From Aeromicrobium piscarium (lineage in GTDB: Bacteria > Actinomycetota > Actinomycetes > Propionibacteriales > Nocardioidaceae), in the NCBI RefSeq assembly GCF_007421815.1, contig NZ_VLNT01000014.1:1-64000 (forward strand): 64,000 nucleotides of DNA. The letters are read 5' to 3'. Made by a program: the position numbers and the translations under genes. Below the pieces are notes generated by a model. It saw only the letters and a program-made list of their open reading frames with translations. It had not been told where the DNA came from and ran no database searches. Positions 26,594-34,914 of the stretch are shown here, piece after piece (position 1 is the stretch's first letter; every line of letters starts with the position of its first letter).

Positions 26594-26702
26594 GGAGGGG
26601 AGTATCCCCACTCACGTCCGACTCGTCATCACGTGCGACACCGATGTCGTCCCGGGTCGGCGGCCGGTTTCCACCCGGCGGGAGAGACCTCCGGTGACTA
26701 CG
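26594..26702 (+). ncRNA. yybP-ykoY manganese riboswitch
   Basis: The leader of the TerC gene carries the two conserved loops of the yybP-ykoY element: GGGGAGTATCCCC (26597-26609) and, about 70 nt later, GGCGGGAGAGACCTCCG (26677-26693). Stems such as GACACCGATGTC and CCGGGTCGGCGG lie between. yybP-ykoY RNAs bind Mn2+ and usually sit before TerC- or MntP-type exporters, as here. Binding Mn2+ would expose the GAAGGA ribosome-binding site at about 26711. Boundaries are approximate. Confidence 0.8.
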
Positions 26703-26722
26703 CACACACCGAAGGATTCTCT

Positions 26723-27715
26723 GTGGACGTCTCCCTGCTGACCTGGCTCGTCACGATCGCCGTCATCGCCGGCTTCTTCGTGTTCGACTTCTTCGCCCAC
26801 GTACGCACTCCGCACGCCCCGACCCTCAAGGAATCCGGCTTCTGGTCGGCCTTCTACATCGGCATCGCGATCATCTTCGGTCTCATCGTCGTGTGGGTGT
26901 GGGGTGGCACGTTCGGCGGTGAGTACTTCGCCGGCTATGTGACGGAGAAGGCGCTCAGCGTCGACAATCTCTTCGTCTTCGTCATCATCATGGCGAGCTT
27001 CTCGGTGCCGCGGGAGTACCAGCAGAAGGTGCTGCTGATCGGCATCGCGATGGCACTGGTGATGCGCGGCGCGTTCATCGCTCTCGGCGCCGCGGCGATC
27101 AATGCCTACGCCTGGGTGTTCTACCTCTTCGGCGCGTTCTTGATCTACACGGCCGTCAAGCTCATCGTCGATCACGTCAAGGACGACGACGATGAGGGCG
27201 ACAGCCGCATCGCGCGGCTGGTCAAGCGCGTCCTGCCGACCACTGACGAGTATCACGGCGACCGTCTCACCGTGCGCATCGACGGCAAGCGCCTGGTGAC
27301 GCCGATGCTGCTGACGCTGGTGGCGATCGGCTTCGCCGACCTGGTCTTCGCGGTCGACTCGATCCCGGCGATCTACGGTCTGACCCAGGAGGCGTATCTG
27401 GTGTTCACGGCCAACGCCTTCGCGCTGCTGGGACTGCGGCAGCTGTTCTTCCTCATCGGCGGCCTGCTGGACCGGCTGGTCTTCCTCTCCTACGGACTGT
27501 CGCTGATCCTGGCCTTCATCGGCGTCAAGCTGGTGCTGCATGCCCTGCACGAGAACACGCTGGGCTTCATCAACGACGGCGAGCACGTGAAGGTGCCCGA
27601 GGTCTCCACGGGCATGTCGCTGATCGTCATCGTCGGGATCCTCGTCATCACGACGGTCGCCAGCCTGCTCAAGACCGGCGGCAAGGCACAGAAGGACCCC
27701 ACCCTCGAGGACTGA
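26723..27715 (+). CDS. TerC/Alx-family integral membrane protein (probable Mn2+ exporter)
   Basis: A 330-residue TerC-family protein with about nine membrane segments. Conserved acidic segments are TEKALSVDNLFVFVIIM and, in the second half, GFADLVFAVDSIPAIYGLT; these intramembrane aspartates are the family hallmark. GTG 26723 is chosen because GAAGGA lies 6 nt upstream and it directly follows the riboswitch. Known members (Alx, MeeF/YkoY) export manganese and protect exoenzyme metalation; this role is inferred here from the family and the riboswitch. Confidence 0.92.
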   Translation: MDVSLLTWLVTIAVIAGFFVFDFFAHVRTPHAPTLKESGFWSAFYIGIAIIFGLIVVWVWGGTFGGEYFAGYVTEKALSVDNLFVFVIIMASFSVPREYQQKVLLIGIAMALVMRGAFIALGAAAINAYAWVFYLFGAFLIYTAVKLIVDHVKDDDDEGDSRIARLVKRVLPTTDEYHGDRLTVRIDGKRLVTPMLLTLVAIGFADLVFAVDSIPAIYGLTQEAYLVFTANAFALLGLRQLFFLIGGLLDRLVFLSYGLSLILAFIGVKLVLHALHENTLGFINDGEHVKVPEVSTGMSLIVIVGILVITTVASLLKTGGKAQKDPTLED

Positions 27716-27761
27716 GAGCCGCTTGTCGGCTGGTCACTACGGTTGCAGCGTTGGAAGCACC

Positions 27762-27784
27762 GGCCGATGGGGTGGCCATCGGCC
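27762..27784 (+). terminator. Hairpin terminator after the TerC gene
   Basis: Perfect 9-bp stem GGCCGATGG / CCATCGGCC with a 5-nt loop (27762-27770, 27776-27784), 46 bp past the TerC stop and before the convergent toxin gene. There is no U-tract, which is usual for high-GC terminators. Confidence 0.7.
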
Positions 27785-27847
27785 CGGCCGTCAGCGCCTC
27801 ATCGTGGTGAATCATCAACCACACTTCGGCGCGATGCTGCCACCACA

Positions 27848-28120
27848 TCAGCGGCGTTGGTAGATGTCACGGCGGTGGCCGACCGCGACGACCAGAACTC
27901 GCAGCACCTGGTCGTGGATCTCGTACACGATGCGGTAGTCGCCGGTGCGGACCCGCCATTCGCCGGAGCCGCCGACGAGCTTCCTGGCACCCGGTGGTCG
28001 AGGCTCAGACGCCAGCAGTTCCACAGCGGCCTGGATCCGCCTCCGAGCGTGGGGGTCGAGCTTACGCAGCTGACGGGCTGCCGGTGGACTCACCTCGATC
28101 CGGTAACTCCACTGAGTCAT
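27848..28120 (-). CDS. RelE/ParE-family toxin
   Basis: A 90-residue type II toxin of the RelE/ParE superfamily. It has YRIEVSPPAARQLRKLDPHARRRI in the N-terminal helices, RKLVGGSGEWRVRTGDYRIVYEI in the beta-sheet core, and a C-terminal VAVGHRRDIYQ. This H-R-R/Y tail is characteristic of RelE mRNA interferases. It overlaps the antitoxin by 4 bp (ATGA), so toxin translation depends on antitoxin translation. Confidence 0.9.
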   Translation of the reverse strand: MTQWSYRIEVSPPAARQLRKLDPHARRRIQAAVELLASEPRPPGARKLVGGSGEWRVRTGDYRIVYEIHDQVLRVLVVAVGHRRDIYQRR

Positions 28121-28383
28121 GCGAGACCGAGATCGGCCTTGACCTGCTCCCAGGGGATCGATGCCTCGCCCGATTCCTCCATCTCGGCCCGAGCGGCCGC
28201 GGCAGCCCGGATATCGGCCAGATCCTCGGCGGCCTCGACCAGCCGGTCGAAATGGTCCGCGTCGACCACCGCGGCGACACGACGGCCGCGGCGGGTCAGG
28301 AACACCGGATCGGCCTCGATACGTGCCCGCTCGACGACATCGGCCAGACGGGCCCGAGCATCGCTGACGGTCATCTCACTCAT
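28117..28383 (-). CDS. Phd/YefM-family antitoxin
   Basis: An 88-residue Phd/YefM-type antitoxin. The DNA-binding N-terminus is MTVSDARARLADVVERA, with FLTRRGRRVAAVVDADHFDRL in the middle and an acidic C-terminus (EMEESGEASIPWEQVKADLG) that would wrap the toxin. ATG 28383 is chosen because a TACTAT -10 box ends 6 nt upstream with a matched -35, pointing to leaderless translation; the longer frame to 28428 would cross that promoter. The complex probably represses its own promoter. Confidence 0.88.
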   Translation of the reverse strand: MSEMTVSDARARLADVVERARIEADPVFLTRRGRRVAAVVDADHFDRLVEAAEDLADIRAAAAARAEMEESGEASIPWEQVKADLGLA

Positions 28384-28389
28384 GGCACC

Positions 28390-28418
28390 ATAGTATCCGA
28401 TTGCGCTGAAATGTACAA
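28390..28418 (-). promoter_or_regulatory. Promoter of the toxin-antitoxin operon
   Basis: -35 TTGTAC (28413-28418) and -10 TACTAT (28390-28395) are separated by exactly 17 bp, followed by 6 nt to the antitoxin ATG. This is the best sigma-70-like promoter seen by eye in the window and lies just after the nhaA stop codon. Confidence 0.7.
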
Positions 28419-28424
28419 TTCGGC

Positions 28425-30263
28425 TCACAGCCGGCCGCGGAGGGAACGGTCGGCGGCGCGTTGCTGTTCGAGCGCCGCGATGAGGGTGCGGGCATCGTGC
28501 GGGCCACGGTGCCGGATGCCGTTGAGGAAGAAGGTCGGGGTTCCGCGCGCGCCGCTGGCGAAGGCGCTCACCTCGTCGTCACGCACCCGATCGCGGACCT
28601 GGGCATCGGCGCAGTCCTGAGCGAACTGGTCGAGATCGAGGCCGAGCTGGTCGGCATAGCCCACGAGGTCGTCGTCCTCCAGATGCGCCTGCGACCCGAA
28701 GAGCAGTCCGTACATCTCCCAGAACTTGCCCTGCCGTCCAGCGGCCTCGGCCACGATCGCGGCATCGAGGGCCCGCGGATGGACGTCCTCGAGCGGCAGA
28801 TGACGCACGGCGAAGCACAGATCGTCGCCGAAGTGGGCACGCAGGTCGTCGCCCATGCCGGTGCTGCGGGCGCAGAAGGGGCATTCGAAGTCGAAGTACT
28901 CGACCACGACGACGGGCGCGGCGGGATCGCCGTGGATGTGGTCGCGCTCAGGGTCCAGCGGCGGATCGAGCACCATCGGCAGGTCGGCGCTCTCCTCTCC
29001 CAGCCGGTTCCGCGCGACACGGAACACGACCCAGCCGAGCAGCCACGAGAGCCCCATCGCGATGAGCACGCCGATGACCGCGAAGCGCGCCGTCTCGCCC
29101 TCGAAGGCCAGCGAGACGATCAGGAGCGACATCGTGAATCCGATGCCCGAGAGCGCGGCTCCCCCGGCGACACTGCCCGGACCGACCCCGTCGGGCAGGG
29201 TGCCGAGCCGCAGCCGGACCGCGGCCCAGGCGCCGAGCGAGATGCCGAGGGTCTTGCCGACCACGAGCCCGGCCACGATGCCCCAGGTCACCGGGGAACG
29301 CAGCGCATCCCCGAGCACACCGCCGCGCAGGTCGACCCCTGCGTTGACGAGGGCGAAGATCGGCACGATCACGAGGGCGACCGGGGCGGCGATGACGGTG
29401 TGCAGCCGCTCGTTGACCGAGATCGACCGCGCCAGGCCCGCCTGTGCCGTCCTGGCCACGCGGGCCTGCGGCGACTGCCAGTAGTCGCGGAAGAGGTACT
29501 TGGCCCGGATGACGTCCTCGCGCTCGGGCGCCGCGGCCGGGACCAGCAGGCCCGCGGCCATGCCGGCGAGCGAGGGATGGATGCCCGACAGCAGCGTCGC
29601 CGCCCAGAGAACGACGATCATGACGACATAGGGGCTGCTGCGCCACTGACGCGACCGTCCGAGCAGCCATAGCAGTCCCAGACAGACGAAGGAGATCAGC
29701 AGCGGGGTGACCGCGAGGTCGTCGGTGTAGAAGATGCCGATGATCGAGACCGCGAGGAAGTCGTCGACGACCGTCAGCGTCAGCAGGAAGACGCGCAGCT
29801 GGTTCGACATCGCGGGGCCAAGGAGCGCCAGCGCGCCGAGCAGGAAGGCAGTGTCGGTGCCGACCACAGCGCCCCAACCACGTGCCGCCTCACCCCCGGC
29901 GATCGCCAGGTAGATCAGCGCTGGCAACGCCACGCCGGCGAGGCCAGCCACCAGGGGAACAAGGGCGCGGCGGCGGTCGCGTAGCGACCCGACCGCGAAC
30001 TCCTGGCGCACCTCGAGTCCGATGAGGAAGAAGAAGACCACCATGAGGCCGTCGTTGACCCAGTGGTGCAGATCCATGTCGATCATGAAGTCGCCGATCT
30101 CGACCATGATCGGGATCTCCAGCAGATGCTCGTAGCTGTCGGACAACGGCGAGTTGGCCCACACCAGTGCGAACAGCGCGACGCCCACCAGGAGGAGCGC
30201 GCTGCCGGACTCGGTCCGCAGCCGTTCGATGACCCGCTGGACCCCCGCGTCGACCGCACTCAT
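28425..30263 (-). CDS. nhaA: Na+/H+ antiporter NhaA fused to a DsbA/thioredoxin-like domain
   Basis: A 612-residue fusion. Residues 1-~415 are NhaA with 11-12 helices: FFFLIGLEVRQEF, GTDTAFLLGALALLGP and LTVVDDFLAVSIIGIFYTDD carry the paired aspartates of the ion site (D-D in VVDD). Residues ~435-612 are a DsbA-like thioredoxin fold with the redox pair CPFC at 461-464 and a cis-Pro GTPTFF near 574-579. The N-terminal NhaA part alone is full length. ATG 30263 (GAGGTGAG upstream) is preferred to 30299. Fusions of this kind are known in actinobacteria. The redox tail could act on the antiporter or on a partner; its side of the membrane is uncertain. Confidence 0.88.
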   Translation of the reverse strand: MSAVDAGVQRVIERLRTESGSALLLVGVALFALVWANSPLSDSYEHLLEIPIMVEIGDFMIDMDLHHWVNDGLMVVFFFLIGLEVRQEFAVGSLRDRRRALVPLVAGLAGVALPALIYLAIAGGEAARGWGAVVGTDTAFLLGALALLGPAMSNQLRVFLLTLTVVDDFLAVSIIGIFYTDDLAVTPLLISFVCLGLLWLLGRSRQWRSSPYVVMIVVLWAATLLSGIHPSLAGMAAGLLVPAAAPEREDVIRAKYLFRDYWQSPQARVARTAQAGLARSISVNERLHTVIAAPVALVIVPIFALVNAGVDLRGGVLGDALRSPVTWGIVAGLVVGKTLGISLGAWAAVRLRLGTLPDGVGPGSVAGGAALSGIGFTMSLLIVSLAFEGETARFAVIGVLIAMGLSWLLGWVVFRVARNRLGEESADLPMVLDPPLDPERDHIHGDPAAPVVVVEYFDFECPFCARSTGMGDDLRAHFGDDLCFAVRHLPLEDVHPRALDAAIVAEAAGRQGKFWEMYGLLFGSQAHLEDDDLVGYADQLGLDLDQFAQDCADAQVRDRVRDDEVSAFASGARGTPTFFLNGIRHRGPHDARTLIAALEQQRAADRSLRGRL

Positions 30264-30300
30264 ATCGCTCACCTCTCGGACAACTCCGCCGAGCGTCAAC

Positions 30301-30867
30301 TTACTCCCGGTGAACCCGGTGACGGGCGTGGTCGGCGACGGAGGCGACGATTCCGCGCTGGATCTCCATCGAGGTATCCCATGACGACACCTCGATACCG
30401 TGATCGGCGTCCTCGATCGTCACGAGCCGAGCCCGGGTCCCCTCGACGCGCTCGGGCAGCCAGGCGGGATCCTCGGTCCCACCGATCGCGAGGTGGTCGG
30501 CTCCCGCCGACCGCAACGCGTCGCTGATCGCGTCCTCCATCAGCAACGGGGTAAGCCATACCCCGGGTACTCCCGCGTCGACCGCGATCGGCAGCGCCCA
30601 ACTGCCGAAGGACTTGCCCACGACGAGGCCGGGGGTGCGATCCAGCACCGAGCAGGCTCTCCGGTAGGCGTCCTCGACGAACTCCCGGGACCGCGCGCGG
30701 GCGGCATCGTCCACGGTCCAGCTCACCGTCGCCACGCACCACCCGTCGTCGGCGAGCGCTCGCGCCGACCAGTACAACAGCGGCGCTTGCGCGGTGTAGC
30801 CCACTCCGGGCAGGATCACCACGGCAGGACCCTCGCCCTGACGAGAGTCGATGTCCACGTGGACCAT
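30301..30867 (-). CDS. Small alpha/beta-hydrolase-fold protein
   Basis: A 188-residue alpha/beta-hydrolase-like protein. The nucleophile elbow GKSFGS fits G-x-S-x-G, and a histidine in DADHGIEV near the C-terminus is a likely catalytic base. The oxyanion region VVILPGVGYTAQAPLLYW is near the start. ATG 30867 is chosen; upstream residues in this frame run into the divergent gene. Its stop lies 37 bp from the nhaA start. The function is not evident; it may be an esterase. Confidence 0.7.
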   Translation of the reverse strand: MVHVDIDSRQGEGPAVVILPGVGYTAQAPLLYWSARALADDGWCVATVSWTVDDAARARSREFVEDAYRRACSVLDRTPGLVVGKSFGSWALPIAVDAGVPGVWLTPLLMEDAISDALRSAGADHLAIGGTEDPAWLPERVEGTRARLVTIEDADHGIEVSSWDTSMEIQRGIVASVADHARHRVHRE

Positions 30868-30902
30868 GGACGTCACCCTACGCCGATTCACCGGGAGGCC
30901 GG

Positions 30903-31718
30903 ATGGAGCAGACGACCGCACGCGACATGACCTTCGAGGTCGAACGAGGCGGGGAAGGGCCACCGGTCGTGCTCCTGCACGGGTTCCCCGAGACGGCCGC
31001 CAGCTGGCGAACCGTCGCCGGCCTCCTGCACGATGCCGGGTACAGCACCTACGCCCCGAACCAGCGCGGCTACTCCCCGGAGGCACGGCCGGAAGGGGTC
31101 GAGGCCTACACGATGGACACCTTGGCCGATGACGTGCTCGCCCTCGCCGATGCGTGGGGACTGGATCGCTTCCACCTCGTCGGTCACGACTGGGGCGCGG
31201 CGGTGGCCTGGAAGCTGACCGCACTGCACCCGGAGCGAGTCGAGACCCTGACGGCCGTGTCGGTGCCGCACCTGGCCGCGTACGGGTGGGCGCTGGCCCA
31301 CGACGCCGATCAGCAGCGCCGCGCCTCCTATATCGGGCTGTTCCGTGACGGTCAGCGAGCCGAGGAGCTGCTGCTGGAGGACGATGCCCGGCGGCTGATC
31401 GCGATGTTCGAGGGGCGCGTCCCGGCCGATCTCGTCGGGGAGCATCTCGCGGCCCTGCGCGAGCCGGGAGCGCTGACCGCGGCCCTGAACTGGTATCGCG
31501 CCATGACCCCCGAGACCGACCTGCCGGCGGTCCGGGTGCCCACGACCTATGTCTGGAGCACCGACGACCAAGCCCTGGGCCGGGCCGGAGCGGAGCGCTG
31601 CGGCGATCATGTCGATGCCGACTACCGCTTCGTCGAGCTGGAGGGGATCTCGCACTGGATCCCCGAGGAGGCGCCCGGCGAACTCGCCGAGGTCATCGTC
31701 GACCGCATCGCCGGATGA
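30903..31718 (+). CDS. Epoxide-hydrolase-like alpha/beta hydrolase
   Basis: A 271-residue alpha/beta hydrolase of the epoxide hydrolase/haloalkane dehalogenase group. HGFPE (oxyanion hole, near residue 27) and the nucleophile elbow GHDWGA (Asp nucleophile) are typical, and the late GISHWIPEEAP holds the catalytic histidine. ATG 30903 follows GGGAGG. It overlaps the SMP-30-like gene by 4 bp (ATGA), so the two form an operon. The substrate could be an epoxide or an ester; the epoxide assignment follows from the nucleophilic aspartate. Confidence 0.85.
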   Translation: MEQTTARDMTFEVERGGEGPPVVLLHGFPETAASWRTVAGLLHDAGYSTYAPNQRGYSPEARPEGVEAYTMDTLADDVLALADAWGLDRFHLVGHDWGAAVAWKLTALHPERVETLTAVSVPHLAAYGWALAHDADQQRRASYIGLFRDGQRAEELLLEDDARRLIAMFEGRVPADLVGEHLAALREPGALTAALNWYRAMTPETDLPAVRVPTTYVWSTDDQALGRAGAERCGDHVDADYRFVELEGISHWIPEEAPGELAEVIVDRIAG

Positions 31719-32563
31719 GCCGGATGACCTGTGAGCTCCTGCTCCGCCTCGACGGGAGCCTGCTCGAGGGCCCGTGCTGGGACCCGCGTGACGAGCGGCT
31801 GCTGTGGGTCGACATCCCGAATCGCACCGTCTACGCCATGTCCTGGGCGGGTGGGAACGTCACCACCGTGACCACCCTCGAGGACGTCAGCGCCGTCCTG
31901 CCCCTCGCCGATGCCGGGGAAGTGCTCGCGTGTCGTTCGGGTCTCACCACTTCCGCTGACCCTGGTCGGATTCAGCTCCCCATCGAGTCGCACCGTTCCT
32001 GGGCACGTACCAATGACGCCGCCTGCGACCCGGCGGGCCGGCTGTGGGTCGGCACGATGGCCGATGACGCGAGCCCCGGCACAGGCACGCTCTACCGGGT
32101 CGAGCCGGACTGGTCGTGTCACGCCGTCGTCGGCGACCTCACGATCAGCAACGGTCTCGGGTGGGGCCCGGACGGTGACCTCATGTACCTCATCGACAGC
32201 GCGACCCGGGCCCTCGACGTGTTCGACTACGACATCGCGACCGGTGCCGTGGACGCCCGCCGCACGCTCGTCGACACCAGTGGGTGGCCGGGTCTTCCGG
32301 ACGGCCTGGCCATCGACATCGAGGGAGCGATCTGGGTGGCCTTCTACGGAGGATCGGCCGTCCGGCGGTTCGCCCCGGACGGACATCTGCTGGCCACCGT
32401 GGAGGTGCCGACGGAGAATCCCACCAGCTGCGCCTTCGCCGGACCGGGGCTCGATCAGCTCGTCATCACCACGGCCCGAGCATCGGATCGGTCCTCCGGC
32501 GGTGACCTGTACGTCCTGCGGCCGGGCACGACGGGACTACCGCACCGGCCCTTCGCCGGATGA
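31715..32563 (+). CDS. SMP-30/gluconolactonase-family protein
   Basis: A 282-residue six-bladed beta-propeller lactonase of the SMP-30/regucalcin family, which opens sugar lactones to aldonates with a divalent metal. Metal-ligand positions are visible: Glu18 in LLEGPCWD, Asn in RTNDAACDPAGRLWVGTM, Asn in ISNGLGWGPDG and Asp in GLPDGLAID. It overlaps the upstream hydrolase by 4 bp and its 3' end overlaps the convergent epimerase by 27 bp. A lactonase would fit the oxidative sugar-acid route of the genes to its right. Confidence 0.88.
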   Translation: MSRMTCELLLRLDGSLLEGPCWDPRDERLLWVDIPNRTVYAMSWAGGNVTTVTTLEDVSAVLPLADAGEVLACRSGLTTSADPGRIQLPIESHRSWARTNDAACDPAGRLWVGTMADDASPGTGTLYRVEPDWSCHAVVGDLTISNGLGWGPDGDLMYLIDSATRALDVFDYDIATGAVDARRTLVDTSGWPGLPDGLAIDIEGAIWVAFYGGSAVRRFAPDGHLLATVEVPTENPTSCAFAGPGLDQLVITTARASDRSSGGDLYVLRPGTTGLPHRPFAG

Positions 32564-33349
32564 GGAATCCCACCCGATCTCGACGCGGAGGGACACCGGC
32601 TCGCCGGGACGGGTGGTCCTCGGCGAGGCGCCGTTGACCTCATCGGGCGGACCCGTCTGAGGCTCGACGCAGACTCCCGCGGGATCGGCGTCGTACACCA
32701 GCAAGACGGGCGCGTCGCTGCGCAGACGCAGGTCGAGGACACCCGGCCAGCGGATGACCGCCGCTCCGTCGTGGCCGACGAAGGCGTCGTTATAGGGTCC
32801 GTCGCCGGCCGGCACGCGCTCGCTCGTCTGGATGCCGGCATCGTCCTTGGCCAGGATCGACTCCGAGGGCAGGCCCACCTCCACCGAGCGTCCCGCGACC
32901 TCGCGGCGAAACCACGGATGCCAGCCGAGGGTCACCGGTACCTCGGCCTCCGTCGCCTCGGCCGAGAGCTCGAGGAGTAGGCCATCGGGTCGCAGCCGCA
33001 CAGCCTGCCGGAGCGTCAGCGCACCCAGCCACTCGTCGGCCGAGACGGTCGTGTGCCACCGTCCCTCGCCATCGGACTCCCACGCCGTGCTGTGGACCAG
33101 GCCGTGCGAGGAGTGGCCGTCGCCGAGAACCGGGAACCGGCGCTCTCGCCCGTCGTGACGAGCCACGCCGCCGCGCAGCCGACCGGCCCACGGCGCCATG
33201 ACGAAGCCGCCGTACCACCAGGGGCGCCGCCCTCGCGTGACGAGGAGCTCATGCCCACCGACGCGCAGCGACACGAGCCGGCAACCGTCGTCCGCGTCGA
33301 CGACGGCCTCGGCCTCGCCCACGCGGAACGTCGCCTGCCCGCGGGTCAT
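32537..33349 (-). CDS. Aldose 1-epimerase (galactose mutarotase family)
   Basis: A 270-residue galactose-mutarotase-fold protein. The active-site histidines are in GDGHSSHGLVHSTAWE and TLGWHPWFRRE, and the catalytic Glu is in VCVEPQTGPPDEVNG. It is last gene of the leftward Opp operon, overlapping the upstream gene by 4 bp. It would equilibrate anomers of the sugar released from the imported substrate so that a dehydrogenase can act. Confidence 0.85.
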   Translation of the reverse strand: MTRGQATFRVGEAEAVVDADDGCRLVSLRVGGHELLVTRGRRPWWYGGFVMAPWAGRLRGGVARHDGRERRFPVLGDGHSSHGLVHSTAWESDGEGRWHTTVSADEWLGALTLRQAVRLRPDGLLLELSAEATEAEVPVTLGWHPWFRREVAGRSVEVGLPSESILAKDDAGIQTSERVPAGDGPYNDAFVGHDGAAVIRWPGVLDLRLRSDAPVLLVYDADPAGVCVEPQTGPPDEVNGASPRTTRPGEPVSLRVEIGWDSSSGEGPVR

Positions 33350-34884
33350 CGTGCCGCGACCTCCTCCGATCGGGCTCCTTCGGTCAACAACACGTGTCCG
33401 GTCCAGGCGGCGCAGCCGAGCCAGATATGGTCCTTCAGCCCGTAGCCGACATCGGGATCGGGCGCGTAGGTCAGCGGAAGCCCCTCCGGGCTCAGGTAGT
33501 GCGTGAGCGCCGCACAGCAGGCCCGAGCCTTGGCGAGATGCTCCTCCTCTCCCGTGTGCTCGTAGAACGCGAACTGCGCCAGCGCGAAGTTGGCGAGGTG
33601 GAAGTCGATCGGATAGTAGTGCGAGCACTGCTCCATCACCGCCGGGCACGGATAGGAGAGGAAGTCGACCGGACTCTCGACCGCCCAGAACACGAAGCCG
33701 TCCTCGACCCAGCGCAGGATCCGCCGGGCCCGTTCCAGATGCTCGGGGTCTTCGTCGGTGTGGCTCAGCAGGTACTGAGCGGTGGCCAGCGCGTCGAGAT
33801 TGTTGTAGTTCTTCGAGGTGGAGTCGTTGAGGGAGCTCGGGACGTCGTCGTAGTCGCTGATCCACTGGTTGTCCGCCACGGGTCCCTCCAGCAGCCAGCG
33901 CGTCGCGGCGGCGATCGGCTCGTCGAAGCCGGCCTCGCCGGCGTCGCGCAGCTGCCGCCACAGCTCCAGCGCGAACACCAGGCTGGTGCTCTCGTCCGAC
34001 TCCTTCTGGGGCTCGCCAGTCCGGGCGTCGACGCGGAAGCCGATCCCGCCGGACGGCAGCTGATGTCGCGCGAGCTCGCGGCCGATGTGCAACGCGGTCT
34101 CGAAGGCGTCCGGACGCTCCTCGTGCTCGGCGAACCGCAGCAGGCCGGTCGCCCACATCGCGGCCTTGAGCGGCTGGATCGTGTCGCCCTCGGCGAACTC
34201 GCCGCCCATGTGCCCCCGCGAGATCGTGGAGTACGGATAGCGCGGCCAGGCGTAGTCGTCGGGGGTGACGAATCGGTTCGTGGTGTCGATGAGCAGCCGC
34301 GCGTATCCGATTGCCTCCTCCGCCCGCTCGGGACGCGCCCGCGCGTAGGCGCGCAGGAAGTCCAGATAGAAGGAGTAGTGCAGGCCGGGATAGGCGTGGC
34401 TGTCCAGCTCGCGCCGCTCGGCCTCCAGCACACCGTGCCAGACGAACGGCGGCAACGAGGGATCGTGCTCGCCGTGGTGCTCGTGACTGGTCAGCACGTC
34501 GTAGACCGCGTCGATCACCTCGTCATAGGAGGTGGCGGGATCGATCGGCTGCCAGCCGGCGAAGTCCGTTCCCTTGACGAATCGCAGGCCGTAGCCGATG
34601 TTGCGGCTAGAGCCGTCCTCGAACTCGACGGTGGCGTTGCCCCGGACATGGCCGGTGGCGAGCGCATCCCACACGGGAGCCAGGTCGATGTCGCCGCCGC
34701 TGCCGGTGACCTCGTGCTTCACCCCCGCGCTGTCCACGAACACCCCACGATGCGACCGTGCGCCCTCGACATCGGGAACGCGGATCGTGAAGGACGCGAT
34801 GTGTCGCGGCGCATCGGTGCTCCACCGCAGCGGGATCACCGAGGGACCGGTGTCGGGGGCGAGAGTGGCGGGCATGTCGACCAT
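33346..34884 (-). CDS. Six-hairpin (alpha/alpha toroid)-like protein of unknown activity
   Basis: A 512-residue protein. The first ~120 residues look like a beta-rich domain (ASFTIRVPDVEGARSHRGVFV). The remainder is rich in aromatic helices with repeating W/Y/D motifs (YSFYLDFLRAYARARPE, PYSTISRGHMGGEF, WISDYDDVPSSLNDSTSKNYNNLD, SHYYPIDFHLANFALAQFAFYEHTG). That pattern is like the alpha/alpha toroid of six-hairpin glycosidases, lyases and glucuronyl epimerases. I do not recognise a named family. No signal peptide is present. Its place between a sugar-acid dehydratase and an aldose epimerase suggests a cytoplasmic glycosidase, lyase or isomerase. Confidence 0.6.
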   Translation of the reverse strand: MVDMPATLAPDTGPSVIPLRWSTDAPRHIASFTIRVPDVEGARSHRGVFVDSAGVKHEVTGSGGDIDLAPVWDALATGHVRGNATVEFEDGSSRNIGYGLRFVKGTDFAGWQPIDPATSYDEVIDAVYDVLTSHEHHGEHDPSLPPFVWHGVLEAERRELDSHAYPGLHYSFYLDFLRAYARARPERAEEAIGYARLLIDTTNRFVTPDDYAWPRYPYSTISRGHMGGEFAEGDTIQPLKAAMWATGLLRFAEHEERPDAFETALHIGRELARHQLPSGGIGFRVDARTGEPQKESDESTSLVFALELWRQLRDAGEAGFDEPIAAATRWLLEGPVADNQWISDYDDVPSSLNDSTSKNYNNLDALATAQYLLSHTDEDPEHLERARRILRWVEDGFVFWAVESPVDFLSYPCPAVMEQCSHYYPIDFHLANFALAQFAFYEHTGEEEHLAKARACCAALTHYLSPEGLPLTYAPDPDVGYGLKDHIWLGCAAWTGHVLLTEGARSEEVAAR

Positions 34885-34914
34885 CGGATACCTCCAGGTT
34901 GGGGACTGTCGGGG

